Shown: positions 32,195-44,500 of the stretch, one piece after another
Layout: the number at the start of each line of letters is the position of its first letter
Numbering within the stretch: the first letter of the stretch is position 1
NCBI GenBank assembly: GCA_012656075.1
Contig: JAAKBF010000202.1
Span: 186,001-250,000 of the forward strand
Direction: 5' to 3'
DNA: 64,000 nucleotides
Source of the DNA: Phytophthora hibernalis
Lineage: Eukaryota; Oomycota; Peronosporomycetes; Peronosporales; Peronosporaceae
Notes under the pieces: generated by a model
The model's input: the letters and a program-made list of their open reading frames with translations, nothing else
Told to the model about the DNA's origin: nothing
The model's database searches: none
Made by a program: the position numbers and the translations under genes

Positions 32195-33508
32195 TCAACG
32201 ATAGGATCGACCAAACCTTTGGAAGAAGCTAGGTTCAATCTTGCCTCGTGCACGCTCGTCATTCGTCTTCTCACGGCCGGCTGCTTGTTGTCTTTGCTGT
32301 TCGCGTGTAGTGCGCACATCCATTTCCATTTGCGCTCGCCGTTGTTGAGCCACGTATTCTTCGTGTGCGAGCGTACGCTGCAGCTCCCTTTGGACTCTGG
32401 CGTCCTCCTCTTCCTGCTCACGCTCCTGCTGCTTACGGCGCGCCTTGTCATCCAGTATGTCATCATTCTGCCGAAGATAATACTTCGTTTGCTCCCCGGA
32501 GAAACCTTTCCAGTGGTCTACGCGTACTCGATGGTCGAACGCCATCCCGGGTAGTGCGGCCTGCAGCGGATTCTCGCTCACGAAGTTGCTCTGCAGCGTG
32601 AACTGAATCTCGCGCGTGTTCTCTTCCTGCTCACGACGATGACGATTGCCTTCTTCCTGGCGCTGCTGGGCTAAAATACTCTGGTTGAATCGACTAATTT
32701 CTGCAGCGACTGCCGCTCGTTCGCGTTCATTGCCTTGGTGGAGCTCTTCCATCAACCGCTCGATCTCGAAGAGCTGCGCCATGTATGCAGCCTGGTCTTC
32801 ACTCTTATTAGCGTTGCGTTGAGCATCCTCGGCCACTTTCTGGATTGCCCACTGTTTCATCTGCAATGCCTGCAGTCGAATGCGTTCAAGTCGGGCAGCG
32901 TCTTCACCATCGAATTTCTGCGCTGCCCCTGGAGCGCAGGTGTCGGGGTCGATTCCCACGGCTCGATTTGCGGCATATCGTGCACGCTCCTGACACGATT
33001 CAGCTGACTGCAGGTCCCAGTCATTCCGCAGCGTGAGGAGCTCACGACGTTTTGCGAACGCGTCTTCCGACTCAACTTGCAGCAAGTAGCGTCGGATGGC
33101 TGCATCCTCTTCCTCGCTCACACGCTTCGCTTCGCGATCGTCTGCATCTTGACGCTGTCGTTCTTCCACTTGGTTTTTCACTCCAGCGATATCGGCCTGC
33201 GCTCAAGAAAAGAAGAGGCGGGTCACTGCTACGCAGACAAGAAACCAAAAGCTGGAGAAACGTACTCCAATGCTGCGAAGTCGACCAGGACCGAGCTTTT
33301 TCAAACGCTCAATCTCGCGCAGGCGTCGTGCCTCGATCCGAAGCTCTTCCTTGTTTTCAGGCGCCGTAGGCGGTGGCATCGACCCAACAACCATGTTGAA
33401 CGCTGTACGAGTGTTACCAGAGGGCTTCAGTGTCACGTCTGGGTCTCTATCGGGTGGGTTTCGCTTTTCTGGATGTCTTGGTTTCCATGCGATGCCGCAG
33501 AAGTCCAT
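32195..33508 (-). CDS. RIB43A-like ciliary microtubule inner protein
   Basis: Coiled-coil protein of the ciliary doublet-microtubule ribbon (RIBC1/RIBC2 family). Exon 1 (33508-33266) encodes MDFCGIAWKPRHPEKRN and ends LKKLGPGRLRSIG. A 69-nt GTACGT...CAG intron (33265-33197) follows, then exon 2 from ADIAGVKNQVEERQRQD to the stop at 32195, giving about 414 residues. The junction reconstructs the family's GxDxxxLxxQVxxRxxRE motif. Near the C-terminus, FVSENPLQAALPG and VRVDHWKGFSGEQTKYYLRQ match the conserved TENP...WKGMTPEQ block. The rest is Glu/Arg/Gln-rich coiled coil. No frameshift. Its presence implies a flagellate life stage. Start alternatives inside exon 1 (MVVGSMPPP) are possible. Confidence 0.9.
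33197..33265 (-). other. Intron of the RIB43A gene (69 nt)
   Basis: Donor GTACGT, acceptor GCGCAG. Splicing is phase 0 and joins SIG to ADIAG, restoring the conserved RIB43A motif. Confidence 0.85.
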
Positions 33509-33821
33509 AATTAGAGTGCCCGTCTTGCGTGCAGTTCTTTTGCTTTATCACTGCGTCGCTCAACTCGATGTTGACCTGTTCATCTACTTCAATGTTGGAG
33601 GAGCCAAAGGTTGTTCGCTTTCGCGAATCGATATATTGTTTGTTTGGGTTTCTTCTGTCTCCTCGCTGTTTTGGGCTCGGTCGATATGTTTTGGGGTTCG
33701 TGATAAAATACCTTTCATAAAAACACAGAGGGCGACCTCCACCGCCTCGCATCACGGCATCACGCCTTCACTCGAGGCAAGGGCGTGGTGGAACGGGATT
33801 TCCGAAGCGGAGGCTGACTGA
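33509..33821. other. Spacer between RIB43A start and ClpX stop
   Basis: 313 bp containing the RIB43A promoter and the ClpX 3' UTR. No gene. A short minus-strand open frame shows no motif. Confidence 0.5.
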
Positions 33822-35885
33822 CTAGACGGCCTCTTCACGCTTATCGCTGTCGTCCTCGAGGTTCTTGAGGTACTCATCGAGCGTCATGTCGCCACGAATG
33901 AGCACAGGCCGCTTGTGGCCGAGGATAGCTTCCTCGTCCACGTACACGGCCCGTACGTCGTCCATGTCGGGCAAATCAAACATGGTCTCCATGAGCGCAC
34001 GCTCGAATATGGACCGAAGTCCTCGCGCGCCTGTGTTCTTTCTCAGCGCGGACTCGGCCACTGCCTCAAGTGCACCATCCGTCGCGTGGAACTCCACGTC
34101 ACTCAACGCAAACAGTGCCTTGTACTGGCGGACAAGACTGTTCTTCGGTTCTGTGAGAACTTGCACGAGTTCGTTCTTTGACAGTCCTGTGGTACTGACA
34201 AGCATCGGGAAACGGCCGATGAACTCGGGAATGAGTCCGTAAGACACGAGATCCTCTGGTTCTGCTTGTGAGAGGAGCTGGCCGATCTGATCGCTGTCCT
34301 TGAGGTGCATATTGGGCATTTGGGCACCAAAACCGATAGACGACCGAGACGTACGACGAGTGACCTGCTTCTCCAGTCCGGCGAATGCGCCACCACAAAT
34401 GAACAGGATGTTGGTCGTGTCGATGGTAATATACTCGCCGCGCGGGTTCTTGCGTCCGCCCTTTTCGGGCACGTTCACCATACTCCCCTCGAGGATCTTC
34501 AGCAGCGCTTGCTGGACGCCCTCACCCGACACGTCGCGCGTGATGCTTACGTTCTCACTCTTCCGCGTGATCTTGTCGATCTCGTCAATGTACACAATGC
34601 CACGCTGCGTTGCTTCCAGGTTGTAGTTGGCCGCCTGGTACAGCTTAAACAAAACTGACTCGACATCCTCGCCCACGTATCCTGCTTGAGTCAGGCATGT
34701 CGCGTCCGCAATCACAATCGGCACCTTGGCCAGGCGCGCCAGCGTCTTGGCCAGTAGAGTTTTCCTGATCCAGTAGGTCCCACCAGCATGACATTTGTCT
34801 TGTCCAGCTCGACACCTTCCAGATACTGCAGTTTGTCTCCGAGCGTGTGGTGCTGCAACCTCGTCGCATGAGCAAGAACATTAGAGCTTGCCACAGGCTC
34901 CTCCGCACTGTCTTCCGCAGTAGCTGCATGTTTCGGGTCCTGCTGCAGTCCTGCATCCTTCTTGTCCGAACCAGGGTAAATCTCCTCCAACAAGAGACGG
35001 CGGCCAATCCCCGACAACCTCTGCTCCTCGATATCCACGTGCTGGCGCGTGACGCCTCCCGCGCGCGGGTGCTGCTGTGCAGCTGCATTGCCCTGCGCGT
35101 GCTTGGCACATGCAGCTTCCGCCTCCTTCCTGGCCTGCAGCAGCTCAAGTGCGTGGAGGCGCTTGTAGTGGTTGTGCACACCCACAGCGAGCGTCTTTTT
35201 CACCTTGTCTTGACCAATCACGTACTCGTTCAGCCCCTCGTAGATCTCCCGTGGGGTCAGCACGCGCTCCTTGGCGACAGTCGTCCCAGCGTCGGCTCCG
35301 AAGAGCGCCTGATTGGCCAATTTCTCGTACTCTCCGTCGGCGGTCATGCGGCCGGGACGCGCGGGCGACGGCAAGTTGCCGCTGTACGTGGGGCCGCCCA
35401 GACTCGAGCCGCGCGAGGTCTGCACGCCCGGCGCGAGCGACGAGCTGAGCGAACTGAGCGCTGCGGCCGCCGCGGCGTTGCGGAACGTGGGACTGGGCTG
35501 AGCCTTGAGGGCGAAGTGCAAGTTGCAGCTGACGCACTTGACCACGTCGCCCTTCTTGAACTCCGATGATGACGTAGACGAAGTGGAGGGGGATGGGAGG
35601 CTCGGTGACGTCGCCTTGGGCCCAGCGAGCGGTTCTGCGAGGACCAGAACCGTTCCGCATTGGGGACAGCTCAGTTGGTCCCCTGTCGCAGACTTTTGGG
35701 GTGGTTCGGGGCCCCGTCACGATGCCCGCGGCGCTTAAGACGCGGGGATTTACGGGCAGCTGGTGTTTGAACCCGGCGGGAAGCAGCGAGAATGCGCGCG
35801 CGGACGGGGTGGTCCCCACGCGCGTGGTCTGTAGGTGCGAGACGCTCGCGAACGCGGAGGCGGAGGGGCGGAGGCGGCGGAGCAT
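33822..35885 (-). CDS. clpX: Mitochondrial ATP-dependent protease unfoldase ClpX
   Basis: AAA+ unfoldase that feeds substrates to ClpP in the mitochondrial matrix. The ATG at 35885 begins an Arg/Ser-rich, acid-free presequence (MLRRLRPSASAFASVSHLQT), a typical mitochondrial targeting peptide. A zinc-binding domain follows (CPQC at about 35670, CVSC at about 35535). Then ELLQARKEAE linkers, Walker A GPTGSGK (34780), Walker B VYIDEIDKI (34590), sensor and arginine-finger regions (GFGAQM, GLIPEFIGRFP), and the C-terminal small domain (ALRKNTGARGLRSIFERALM). The stop is at 33822. The frame breaks exactly in Walker A, where one A is missing from the run at 34760-34763, and again near 35700-35725 between presequence and zinc finger. 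Because ClpX is normally essential and both halves are well conserved, sequence error is likelier than loss. Multiple CCAAT boxes precede it. Confidence 0.93.
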
Positions 35886-35991
35886 CGTGCGAGGCAAGAC
35901 GAGGCTCTGAAGATTGCCACAGGGGGAACGAAGAGACCTCTTTCCGAATGCGGCTTCAAGGAGAAACGGAAAATAGCCGCTTTTTGATGAA

Positions 35992-36109
35992 CGCGATTGG
36001 AAGGGGTCGCGCGCTGATTGGCCGGAAGCCGGCTTTGGAAGTACGGCGATTGGCTGTAAATGGGGTTTCGATATTTTGGGATTACCGGTATGGATTTCAT
36101 TTCGCCAAT
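35992..36109 (-). promoter_or_regulatory. Cluster of CCAAT boxes upstream of ClpX
   Basis: Three minus-strand CCAAT motifs (complements at 35996-36000, 36017-36021 and 36049-36053) and one plus-strand CCAAT (36105-36109) lie 110-225 bp upstream of the ClpX ATG. They look like NF-Y-type promoter sites; function is inferred. Confidence 0.4.
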
Positions 36110-36477
36110 CAGCATGCGCAGGTCAAGATCGTCTCTCTTTTAGGACGCCTTGAGAATCTCAAGTTGAGATAGAGCTGAAGTAGAGCAACTGAGCACATCG
36201 GTGCATGTACTGCGTCTTGCGATCCATACGTAGGAGGCCACTATCGGCATCTCACCGGAACCTGGTCTTGCATTCATATACGAAAATAAACACAGTCTTT
36301 CCAAGTGGATATTGCGACGACGGTAAAAAACTTACTCGTGGGCGGAATTTACAGGACGGCTGTTGGACTTTTCAGGATGATAAATTGTGAGAGGTTAGTA
36401 TAAAGTTTAGTTAGACAGGTGTATGCCACGCTGCCTTGCATTTGCAATTGAGCCAGTGCCAAAAGCAGGAGACGTAG
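36110..36477. other. Intergenic region upstream of ClpX
   Basis: No gene or structured repeat was recognised. Confidence 0.4.
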
Positions 36478-36633
36478 AGCGCCACCCTGAAGGTCGATGA
36501 CAAGGTCCATAAGATCACGGAAGGCTTCGGAGACGAAGGAATCGCAACTACAGCTGCTGTCGTTGGTGACACAACTACCATTCAGCAGTGGGTGGTCGTC
36601 GCTATCGCTGATGGTAGCCGTGAGGAGACTTAA
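36478..36633 (+). pseudogene. Possible 3' exon or gene fragment of unknown family
   Basis: 51 codons read SATLKVDDKVHKITEGFGDE, then GIATTAAVVGDTTTIQQWVV, ending SREET and TAA. The peptide looks protein-like and compositionally balanced but has no ATG; an in-frame TAG lies just upstream. It could be the last exon of a lost gene. I do not recognise the family. Confidence 0.25.
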
Positions 36634-36888
36634 CTAGAACCTGACTTCACGGTAAGCTGCATTGGCGTGAGATGTTGGCACAGTATTGTACCCCGTGTAA
36701 TTTTATTTGTATTGTTCAGATTTAATGTCGCGGCTCCCTAAAGAAAACAGTGTGCTAGCCGGAGGAGGAGACCATACACACGTTGAGAAGCGCGGGCATA
36801 AGCCATGATGTGTCGCTAGAGCGAGATAGTCAATAAGTGCTAGTTGGTGGACTTCATAGTCGAGCAAGAAAGCTGGTGCTGGTCGGTA
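36634..36888. other. 3' flank of the Crypton
   Basis: 255 bp with no recognised feature. Confidence 0.4.
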
Positions 36889-39216
36889 TCAAGAAGGAGG
36901 GTTGCGCTCGAGGTTTTGCTCTCCAACACGTGCAAGTACTTGCTGACCGACATCACCAGGATGTTTTGCTTTCTTACGCAAAATTGTTGCAACTGATACC
37001 CACACAAGCTGCCCACGGCGTCTCTTTCTGCTGTGTTGCGTCTCATTCGGCAGCTCAATAGCACGTTTGCACTGTTGAAATATATCTGCGGCCTCCGCAA
37101 AAGTTACTTGTGCTGTTGATAATGCAAGATCGTTTGATTTCTGCTCGATTTTCTTCATCAAAAACTTCAGCTCGCACAGGCGCTTCCGTTGGTTTGTATC
37201 ACTTAAATCCGGTGGGCGAATTTGTCGAAAAGGTGGTAGATTTTTGGACGCGTCACCACAACACCAATACACCCAAGCTTGATCAGCTGTTCCTGTTGGA
37301 AGCTTCATGCCGAGTGGAAACAAATGCATACTACCACCCCAATGATAAATAGGATAGGCGATTTCATCAGCTTCATCGAACTCTCCATGAGATTAGATGG
37401 CCAAGTCACCTTCCGTATCCAGGACATCACCTCCACCTTCAATAACGGCGCTGTCTCGGGAACGAAGGAGCTGCAGAACCCCTTCATCCTATAACCGCAT
37501 CATTATGGAAGTTGCCATGCTATCACATGTACGACACCGGTCTGAATCGCACGCTCCTCTAATATTGTTGAAATCCCGGTCATCAACCGCTCACACATCG
37601 CATTCTGCGAATCAGCAATTTCCTTCATATCCGCTTTCCGTGACGCTACATCATCTTTGAGATCATTTCGAGCTGCACGAATTTCACTTAAAATTGTGAC
37701 GTGTGGTGGAACACCTGTAGGTTGCATTTCGGACTCTACAAAGTCTGACCGTACCAGGGATCGTAACCGTAATAAGAGTTCTGCATCGGCAAACAGGGGA
37801 TTGAAAAAGCGGGTGATTTTCTGCTAAATGTTGATGCAAGAAGTCCAAGTGATACATCAGTGATGCCAATGCAAACTCGCCAACAAATTCAACTGACCCA
37901 GGCAAACTCGGAAAGCATAGACGCTTCTCCTTCTGAACATCGTCATCACCTCTAGCAAAATGGGGCGGAAGAGCAGCAAATTCTGGCTGTAGGATCGGAA
38001 GTCCACTGACTGTACGACCTACGAACATATCTCCGGCTGCATCATGACGTAGGTATCGATCCTGAACACCCCCATCGACCATCCTGCACGAAGGTGGACA
38101 GCCACGGATGGTGGGCATGCAGTAGAGCCAGACGAGCAAAATGTGGATGCACCCTTACGCATCGAATGCGTCCCAATATCTTCAGCTACAGTACCACGAT
38201 GTTCGAGCTCAGCAGCAACGTCTGGTGACTTTAAGACCCGACCTAATACCTTCCGGAAACGCTCGTATTGGTCATTACCAGGGAACAAATGGGTGTTCGT
38301 CGTATCCACACCATATGCAGCCCAATAAACACCTGGAACCAGGAGAGTAGAGTCTAAGTGATATTGCTTTAGCCCACATATAGTTGCAATTGTAACTTAC
38401 CGAGTGCGAGAATGGGGCATATCTCTGGTGACAGTGGATTTGCATATACGTGACGCGGATCTCGTGGTCGTTCTTCATGTGGGCAAAGTACACACACAGG
38501 GCATCTTCTCGCCACTCAAGGTGGCCGTAGCATATCGATACGGTATTAGCAGCGCGCGACATCAGGTTCCATGACATTATCATGAACGTCCTTGCAAACA
38601 CCATGTCCCGCGTAGTGCCTTGTAGCATTGCCATTGCAACTTGTCTGTACAAACCGAGTGGCATCGGATCTTTCCCGACTTTAATTTGGCCGAGACCCTG
38701 GCTGATGGCCGCTGCAACCTTGTGCTGCAGGCCTTTGAAATGTCGGCCTAGTTCATGAGCTAATTCTGCCGACATTACGCGATGGTAGTCTTGGAACAAG
38801 TTGTAGAAAGCCGAACGATGACCAGCGTAGTTCGAAAAACTGTGGTAGTGGCCATTGCTTTTCTTCATAGAGACAATCCAAGTCATAAAATCGCGCACCT
38901 TGATTCGATCAAAGTGAATAGGTGGGTTCGCGGGTGCTGCGGACAAAGAACTCTGGATTGACTTCTTGTTTGCTGCCCCATGAGCATTGTAAACAATAGA
39001 GTTAGCGAAGCTGTCAAGAACCAACACGCGTTTGTATTTGAGCATCCACTGTATAAAACGAGTATTAGAGCTTAGGTAGGAAGCACGGGAGTTTGCTGAA
39101 ATCGTGCTAGCACGCGCATTCGTGACCTCCTCTTCCAAAGCGGGTAAATCGTCGAGGTCTGACTCCATCGTGTTCAGGAATGGCATCCGGAGAAATCTGC
39201 TGCTATCATCATCCAA
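36889..39216 (-). mobile_element. Crypton-type tyrosine-recombinase transposon
   Basis: Minus strand, from ATG 39216 (MDDDSSRFLRMPFLNTMESD). The N-terminal core-binding domain includes YLSSNTRFIQWMLKYKRVLV. The catalytic domain carries the first Arg region (NLMSRAANTVSICYGHLEW). A 68-nt intron at 38400-38333 (GTAAGT...CAG) rejoins it to GVYWAAYGVDTTNTHLFPG. The HxxR motif THSMRKGAST follows (about 38150), then the Tyr nucleophile region QDRYLRHDAAGDMFVGRTVS. The C-terminal domain (37330-36889) includes IAYPIYHWGGSMHLFP and TNQRKRLCELKFLMKKIE. The frame breaks at a five-C run (38069-38073), between the HxxR motif and the catalytic Tyr, and again near 37500. If these are errors, the element could be near intact. 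Cryptons have no TIRs, so the ends are not defined here. Confidence 0.87.
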
Positions 39217-39697
39217 GGGTCGGTTATATAGAAAATTGTATTCAACACGAGAAATTACTTATCAGAATTTTCAGGACGCGATATCCTGTCGACGGCTACA
39301 ATATAACCGACGGCATCCGGTGTATTCCGGACAATTGGTATTCTTCTTCTTCTTTATTAATAGCTGTTATCATCGTATTGATCACGAAGAACTTGACGCT
39401 TCCGCATCTCACGAAAAGGCCTGCTCTCCTCCGCTTGCACCCGCAGAATACCGGTAATGCCAGGCACATCTGCAGCTATTAATAGTGCAAGGGATTTTGG
39501 TGATAAGCTTACTGTGAGCCCACGATTCGCTGACGGCCACATCCTACGCCACGCCTACGAGCTTCTTGACGCAAAGGTGGTCTAGCGATGAGCTTACATT
39601 CTGCAATGGACTACCGGTAGCTCTCAGGATGCAGAATTCTACTTTTTCCCAGTCACGCGATAGCGCTCGGGGCGAGCGAGCTCCACGCCACTATCAG
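39217..39697. other. 5' flank of the Crypton
   Basis: Upstream region with no recognised gene. It contains ACCGGTA-type words common in this genome. Confidence 0.35.
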
Positions 39698-40038
39698 GGC
39701 TAGGGATGTTTCGTGCAATGCATTTTCGTGCATTTTACTCCTGCTATGCACACAAATGCTTTTTACCCCGGCTATGCACACTTTAATGCAGGTCCAGTAT
39801 ATTTTTATTACGAAAAATAGCACCGTGCGAGGGAGGTGGCGCCGGAGCAGGAAAATGAACACGTTCGAGGATGAATGCCTCATGATCTGTTCGTGGACAG
39901 CCTGCAAGATCGTCGCTTGCGGGCTTGTGGGAGCGGTCACGCGTTGAAGTTTGAATTTGGGTACAAAATTTGGACTGATTATCCTTTTATTACATAAATG
40001 GCTGTTGTGTACCCAATGCACGAAACATCCCCATAGCC
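39698..40038. mobile_element. About 340-bp TIR element
   Basis: Left end GGCTAGGGATGTTTCGTGCA (39698). Complemented right end GGCTATGGGGATGTTTCGTG (40038). The arms match over about 24 bp with small gaps. No transposase and no clear target duplication. A TAGGG-type start is common in hAT elements, but the class is unproven. Confidence 0.55.
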
Positions 40039-40130
40039 TTCGCTATTAATATCTTCACTTTAGTAAAATTTGCATGATCTGCAGAACCCGAGGAATGGCT
40101 GAACATAGTGTGCCTGCACCTACATGCATG

Positions 40131-40724
40131 CTATCTCGTAATCAAGAAAACTACAAATATTGTCCCTGAACAGTATTGTTCAGGTCCATTCAGTGTTTCT
40201 CTCGAGCGAGCGACATCGGTGTATCCCGTGCCAATGGGCCTTTGAAGATAAATTCCAAGTGAGAACTTGTTGACGACCAACTCTGACGAACTCAGCCAGT
40301 TGGCTATTCTCGCTTCTGCTCTCGACTCGTTAAGGCAAATTTCCAACTCACGTCCATCATTAACAGCGTTTTCCAATGAAATCATCCTTATTTACAACGA
40401 GGCTCGTAAGAATGTGATGCTGTCGAGTCGACTTTCCACAACAGAATTGAGCAGTAGCATCCCCACACGACGGTGTATAAAGTTCATGTTCATGACACGT
40501 AGAAGCCACCAGGCCCTGGATCCGATGGTATATTGATCACATCGTGCTGCGATTATTCCAACCATTGTATGATTGATAGGTGCCGCTTCCGGCGCCATGT
40601 CGAACAGTTCATCGCTAACGTTCACCTGCTTAGTCTTCAACGGCTCCATCGTAAATAGCACATTGTTCCTCGAGACTGTAAACTTCATCGTCTTAGCCCC
40701 AGTGCTTGCTCGCTCGTTGAGCAA
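40131..40724 (-). CDS. Unrecognised protein fragment, frame interrupted
   Basis: Two adjacent minus-strand open stretches look like one protein. From the ATG at 40724: MLNERASTGAKTMKFTVSRN through DELFDMAPEAAPINHTMVGI and MNMNFIHRRVGMLLLNSVVE to FLRASL (40392). After a one-frame step near 40385 it reads NAVNDGRELEICLNESRAEA...NWLSSSELVVNKF to 40131. The sequence has balanced composition and a helical C-terminal end. I do not recognise a family. It may be the C-terminus of an oomycete lineage-specific protein. The N-terminal side stops at 40724 without a clear upstream exon. Confidence 0.3.
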
Positions 40725-41540
40725 TGCGCCGACCCCGAACTCACCTCGACGATCACGGGTTGGCCCAATGAACGAATCTGATTGGCTGGCGAAGTTGAGG
40801 TGACCATACCAACGTCATTTGATAAAGTGCACTGTATAACCAGTTATTAACCACAGGTAATTCATACAGTACAGTGTACCGGTAGGGCGGCGCCCTCGCG
40901 GCAGCAGGAGTTCTGCCAGGACTGACGTCGCTTGTCTCTGTGGCGTTGATGCGATTGGCGATGGGCGGACAGGATGGCATGTGTAACCCGAGCAGAGCCG
41001 GGCGCAGGTCGCTCCTCGAATCGAGCGGCTTGGCTTGGCTCGGCGGGCAAGGAAATTCGGTGGCGCCACTTGCTTGGGTCTGCCAGCAGCTTGCTCTTGC
41101 GGCGCCTGGACGTAATTTCGTTCGAGATCGAGCTGAGCTATGAAGCCATCAGCGGCAACAGCAACATGTAGTAAGTGCAGCTGTCTGATCGTGCAGACAC
41201 AACAGGAGGCCTGTCTGTCTGCGAGCGACTGCCGCAAGAGCTCCAGGTACATGTACATACATGTACAGTACTGTACTACATGTAGTGCCTCATTTTTATA
41301 AATGCAGCAGCCAGCGATTGTGCACGTCGCTGCAGTCAGCCTTGCTTTCACTATTCTCCAATATCGTCCAATCCGAATCACTTCCGCCAGCGTATTTGCA
41401 CCAATCCCAGCCGTGAACCCTGGCGCGATGGAGGCAGTAGTACAGTACCACCTGGCGTCGGTCGTCCGTCGTGGCCACGTCCATTCCGCGCGCACTTCTC
41501 CATTCCGCACTCGCTGAGGAGCCCAGTCGGGAGTGATTGT
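40725..41540. other. Intergenic region, PDZ gene promoter side
   Basis: No gene. It contains a TACATGTA-rich low-complexity palindromic patch around 41245-41285. Confidence 0.4.
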
Positions 41541-44500
41541 ATGGCGTCCTCTGACGGCATGCAGGACTACCTCATCAACTGGAACGCGGGGCCGCTGGGC
41601 GTGGTGCTGCGGCCCGACCTGGGCCAGGACATGCCACCCGTCGTGGCGCAGATGCTGCCGCAGCCTTCGGTGCTCAAGATGGCGGGCGTGCGAGGGGGAC
41701 CTGCTCATCAGCGTGAACGGAAAGAAGACGACGCGTCTGGGCTACGAGAAGGTCGTGCGTCTGCTCTTCAAGGAGCGACTGCCCATGGTGCTGCACTTCC
41801 GCTCGCCCCTGCAGGAGCTGACCCGCGGCGTGGCGGCGCCCATCGCCGAGGAGCCCTCGTCCAAGCGCGGCCGCACGCGCGGTAGCAGCAACGCCGCACA
41901 ACAGGCCAAGAGTCGTCCGCGTGGACGATCCGAGGTGGATGCCCAGCGCGCCCAGCTGATCGAGCAGAAGCGTAATCCGAGCGGCCAGAACTTCAGCATC
42001 GAGAGCGACACGTCGTCCAAGTCGCGCAAGAAGAAGAGCAAGCACAAGAGCAAGCACAAGGACAAGGCAGAGGCCGATGAGCGCAGACTACGCAAGCAGT
42101 TTAGCGTCGTGTGGGAGCGCGGCTCGCTCGGCATCTCGTTTCGTGCGTACAACGGCAAGGTGAACGTCCCGTGCGTCGACTTCATCAGCGCTAGCAGAGG
42201 ACAGGGACGCGGCATGGACCGCGTGTGCGTCAACGACGTGCTCATCGCCATTAACGGGGAGAAGACCAAGGCTCTAGGCGTCGAGAAGGTGCTCAGGTGG
42301 CTCCACGTCATTGAGAAGCCCGTGGTACTCCGCTTCCACGCGTCGTCAAACCGCGTGGAGAACCCCGCGGCTGGGCTGCTGCCCCATCTGGTGGACGAGG
42401 AAAGAGGCAGCTCGGCACGGCCGAGGAGACCCACGGCGCCTCTCCCTCAGCCCGAGTTTGAGCCGGCCCCACGTCCTCCACGCCGGAATAACAGTGTGGA
42501 TCAACCGACACCCGAGAGGATGGAACGAGGCTATTCGGATGACAGGGAGTATGAGTTGCAGCCGGCTGTGGCTCGCACGGAAGGACAGCGATACTCGAAA
42601 GACAGCGCCACGTATTTTGAGAAGCAGCCTATTGATGAGTATGAGCCGCACTACCAATTCGCTGCTTCGACGATTGAGGTGAAGGAACGACGATACTCCA
42701 ACAACTCGATGAATGCTTACGGGCGTGGTTGCGAGCCGCCGAATGAGGATGGCGTGGCTGGAGATTTCCGTCGCGAACCAATGGATGAAGCACCACAGTT
42801 TGACCTGAGGATTGATGCCCACATTATCCCGCACCGCCGCCCAACTTTCGATGACGCAGGCCGCTTCAGCCAGCCACAGCAGCAGGCTCAATTGCCTCCC
42901 CACGATCTCGAACCAGCTCTGCCTCGCGCGACGATATCCGACGCCAACAGCAGTATACACAGGAAGAAAGCAAGCCTGCGCCACCGCCGGTCACGATTCA
43001 CGCGTCACCCGCGCGCCCGCGTCTGGCCTCTCGCGACAGTCAAGTCAGCAACTCGTCCCACTTAAGTTTCGATGAGGCCGCTGGTGTTGTCGCCCGAGCT
43101 GCTGGAAAACCGAAGGAGGACTGCGAGTTCGGTGGTGTGCCGTTGCTTGATATCAAGGAAGGAACGGTACAAGCCAAGCTAATGTACATCTACGCCAAGG
43201 CTTGTCTAGCGAAGGAGGGCAATTCTGATGACGAACCCGTAGCAAAGGACCCTCAACCGTCTCGCACGCCCGGCAACCCACTGGGCCGGAAGACGCACTC
43301 TAAATATTTGTCGTACACCATTCTGCAGAACGACCACGTGGCATCAAACCACCTCCCGGGCCACACTAGCAGGAATGCGAGTCATGCAGAAAAATTGGAA
43401 AAAGAGGAAAATCAAGATGAGCTGAAAATCGAAGAGATCAGCCACATGGGCAATGATGTGGTTGAGCTCAGGAATGCGGGCGTATTCAGCCACAATTTGG
43501 ATGAAAGCTTCGCGAAGATGCAGAAGGATATTTCCATCCAGCCACCAGTTGTTACCCCGCCACTATCGTCGGTAGGTCCCTCTTCTTCAGTTAGTAGCGA
43601 AACTACACCCGCTGCCCTGACACCTGCTGAAGACTTTATTTCACTCAAGGACTTTGTTGTTGAGGGCGGTAGTCTCACATCTTCAAGTTACAACAGCACT
43701 GCAACACCTGTGATCTCAATGGATGACGGCAAAGTGGACAAGATCGAGGAGCAGCAAGAGAATGAATCAACACTCGGCGAGACAACGGAAGACATCAGTG
43801 GGGTGAACAGTGAAGCTGCTGTTGAAGAAGCCATCACTGCCGTAAACACTGAAGCTGCGGTGGAAGTCATCGATGAGGTGAACACTAAAGTTGCTGTGGA
43901 AGCGGCGAACTCCACGGAAGCGACTGTTTGTGTTGACAAGCATGTTGAATTTGAGCCTGTCATTGAGTTGGGGCAACAAGTAGAGGAACCTCTGAAGGTG
44001 ATCGAGTTGGGAGATGATCAAGCCGATGTACACGAGCACATCGACGAGCATGCAGATGAAGACGCTGATAGCATCAATAGCTCGAATGAGCGTGACCTCG
44101 CGGCGAGTGTGGCATCACTTGACGATTTGCTTGATCTTGGCAATCACAATGACGAAGGACACGAGGAGTTTGATGATGACGAGGAGGAGGAGGAGGAGAA
44201 CGAGAAGCACCATTCGGATGAAATCGAGGCTATGAACACGTCTTTAGGGATGAAGTTGGGCCAGGTTCAAGAAGAGGGGGATGCCGAGATGGACGAGCAC
44301 GGACATCGTGAACACCATGAAGTAGGTGAAGAGCAGGTGGACCATGACACTCACAAAGAAGAGGACGAGGTTCACGATGGCGCGCTGAGCAACCCTCTCG
44401 TCAATGAGCTCTTCCGTACTGTTCCCGATGTTCTCGAGGTCATCAAGAACAAACCCGCCCTCGTTGTGCTTGTAAAGAAAACCATGATCGACGAGATTCA

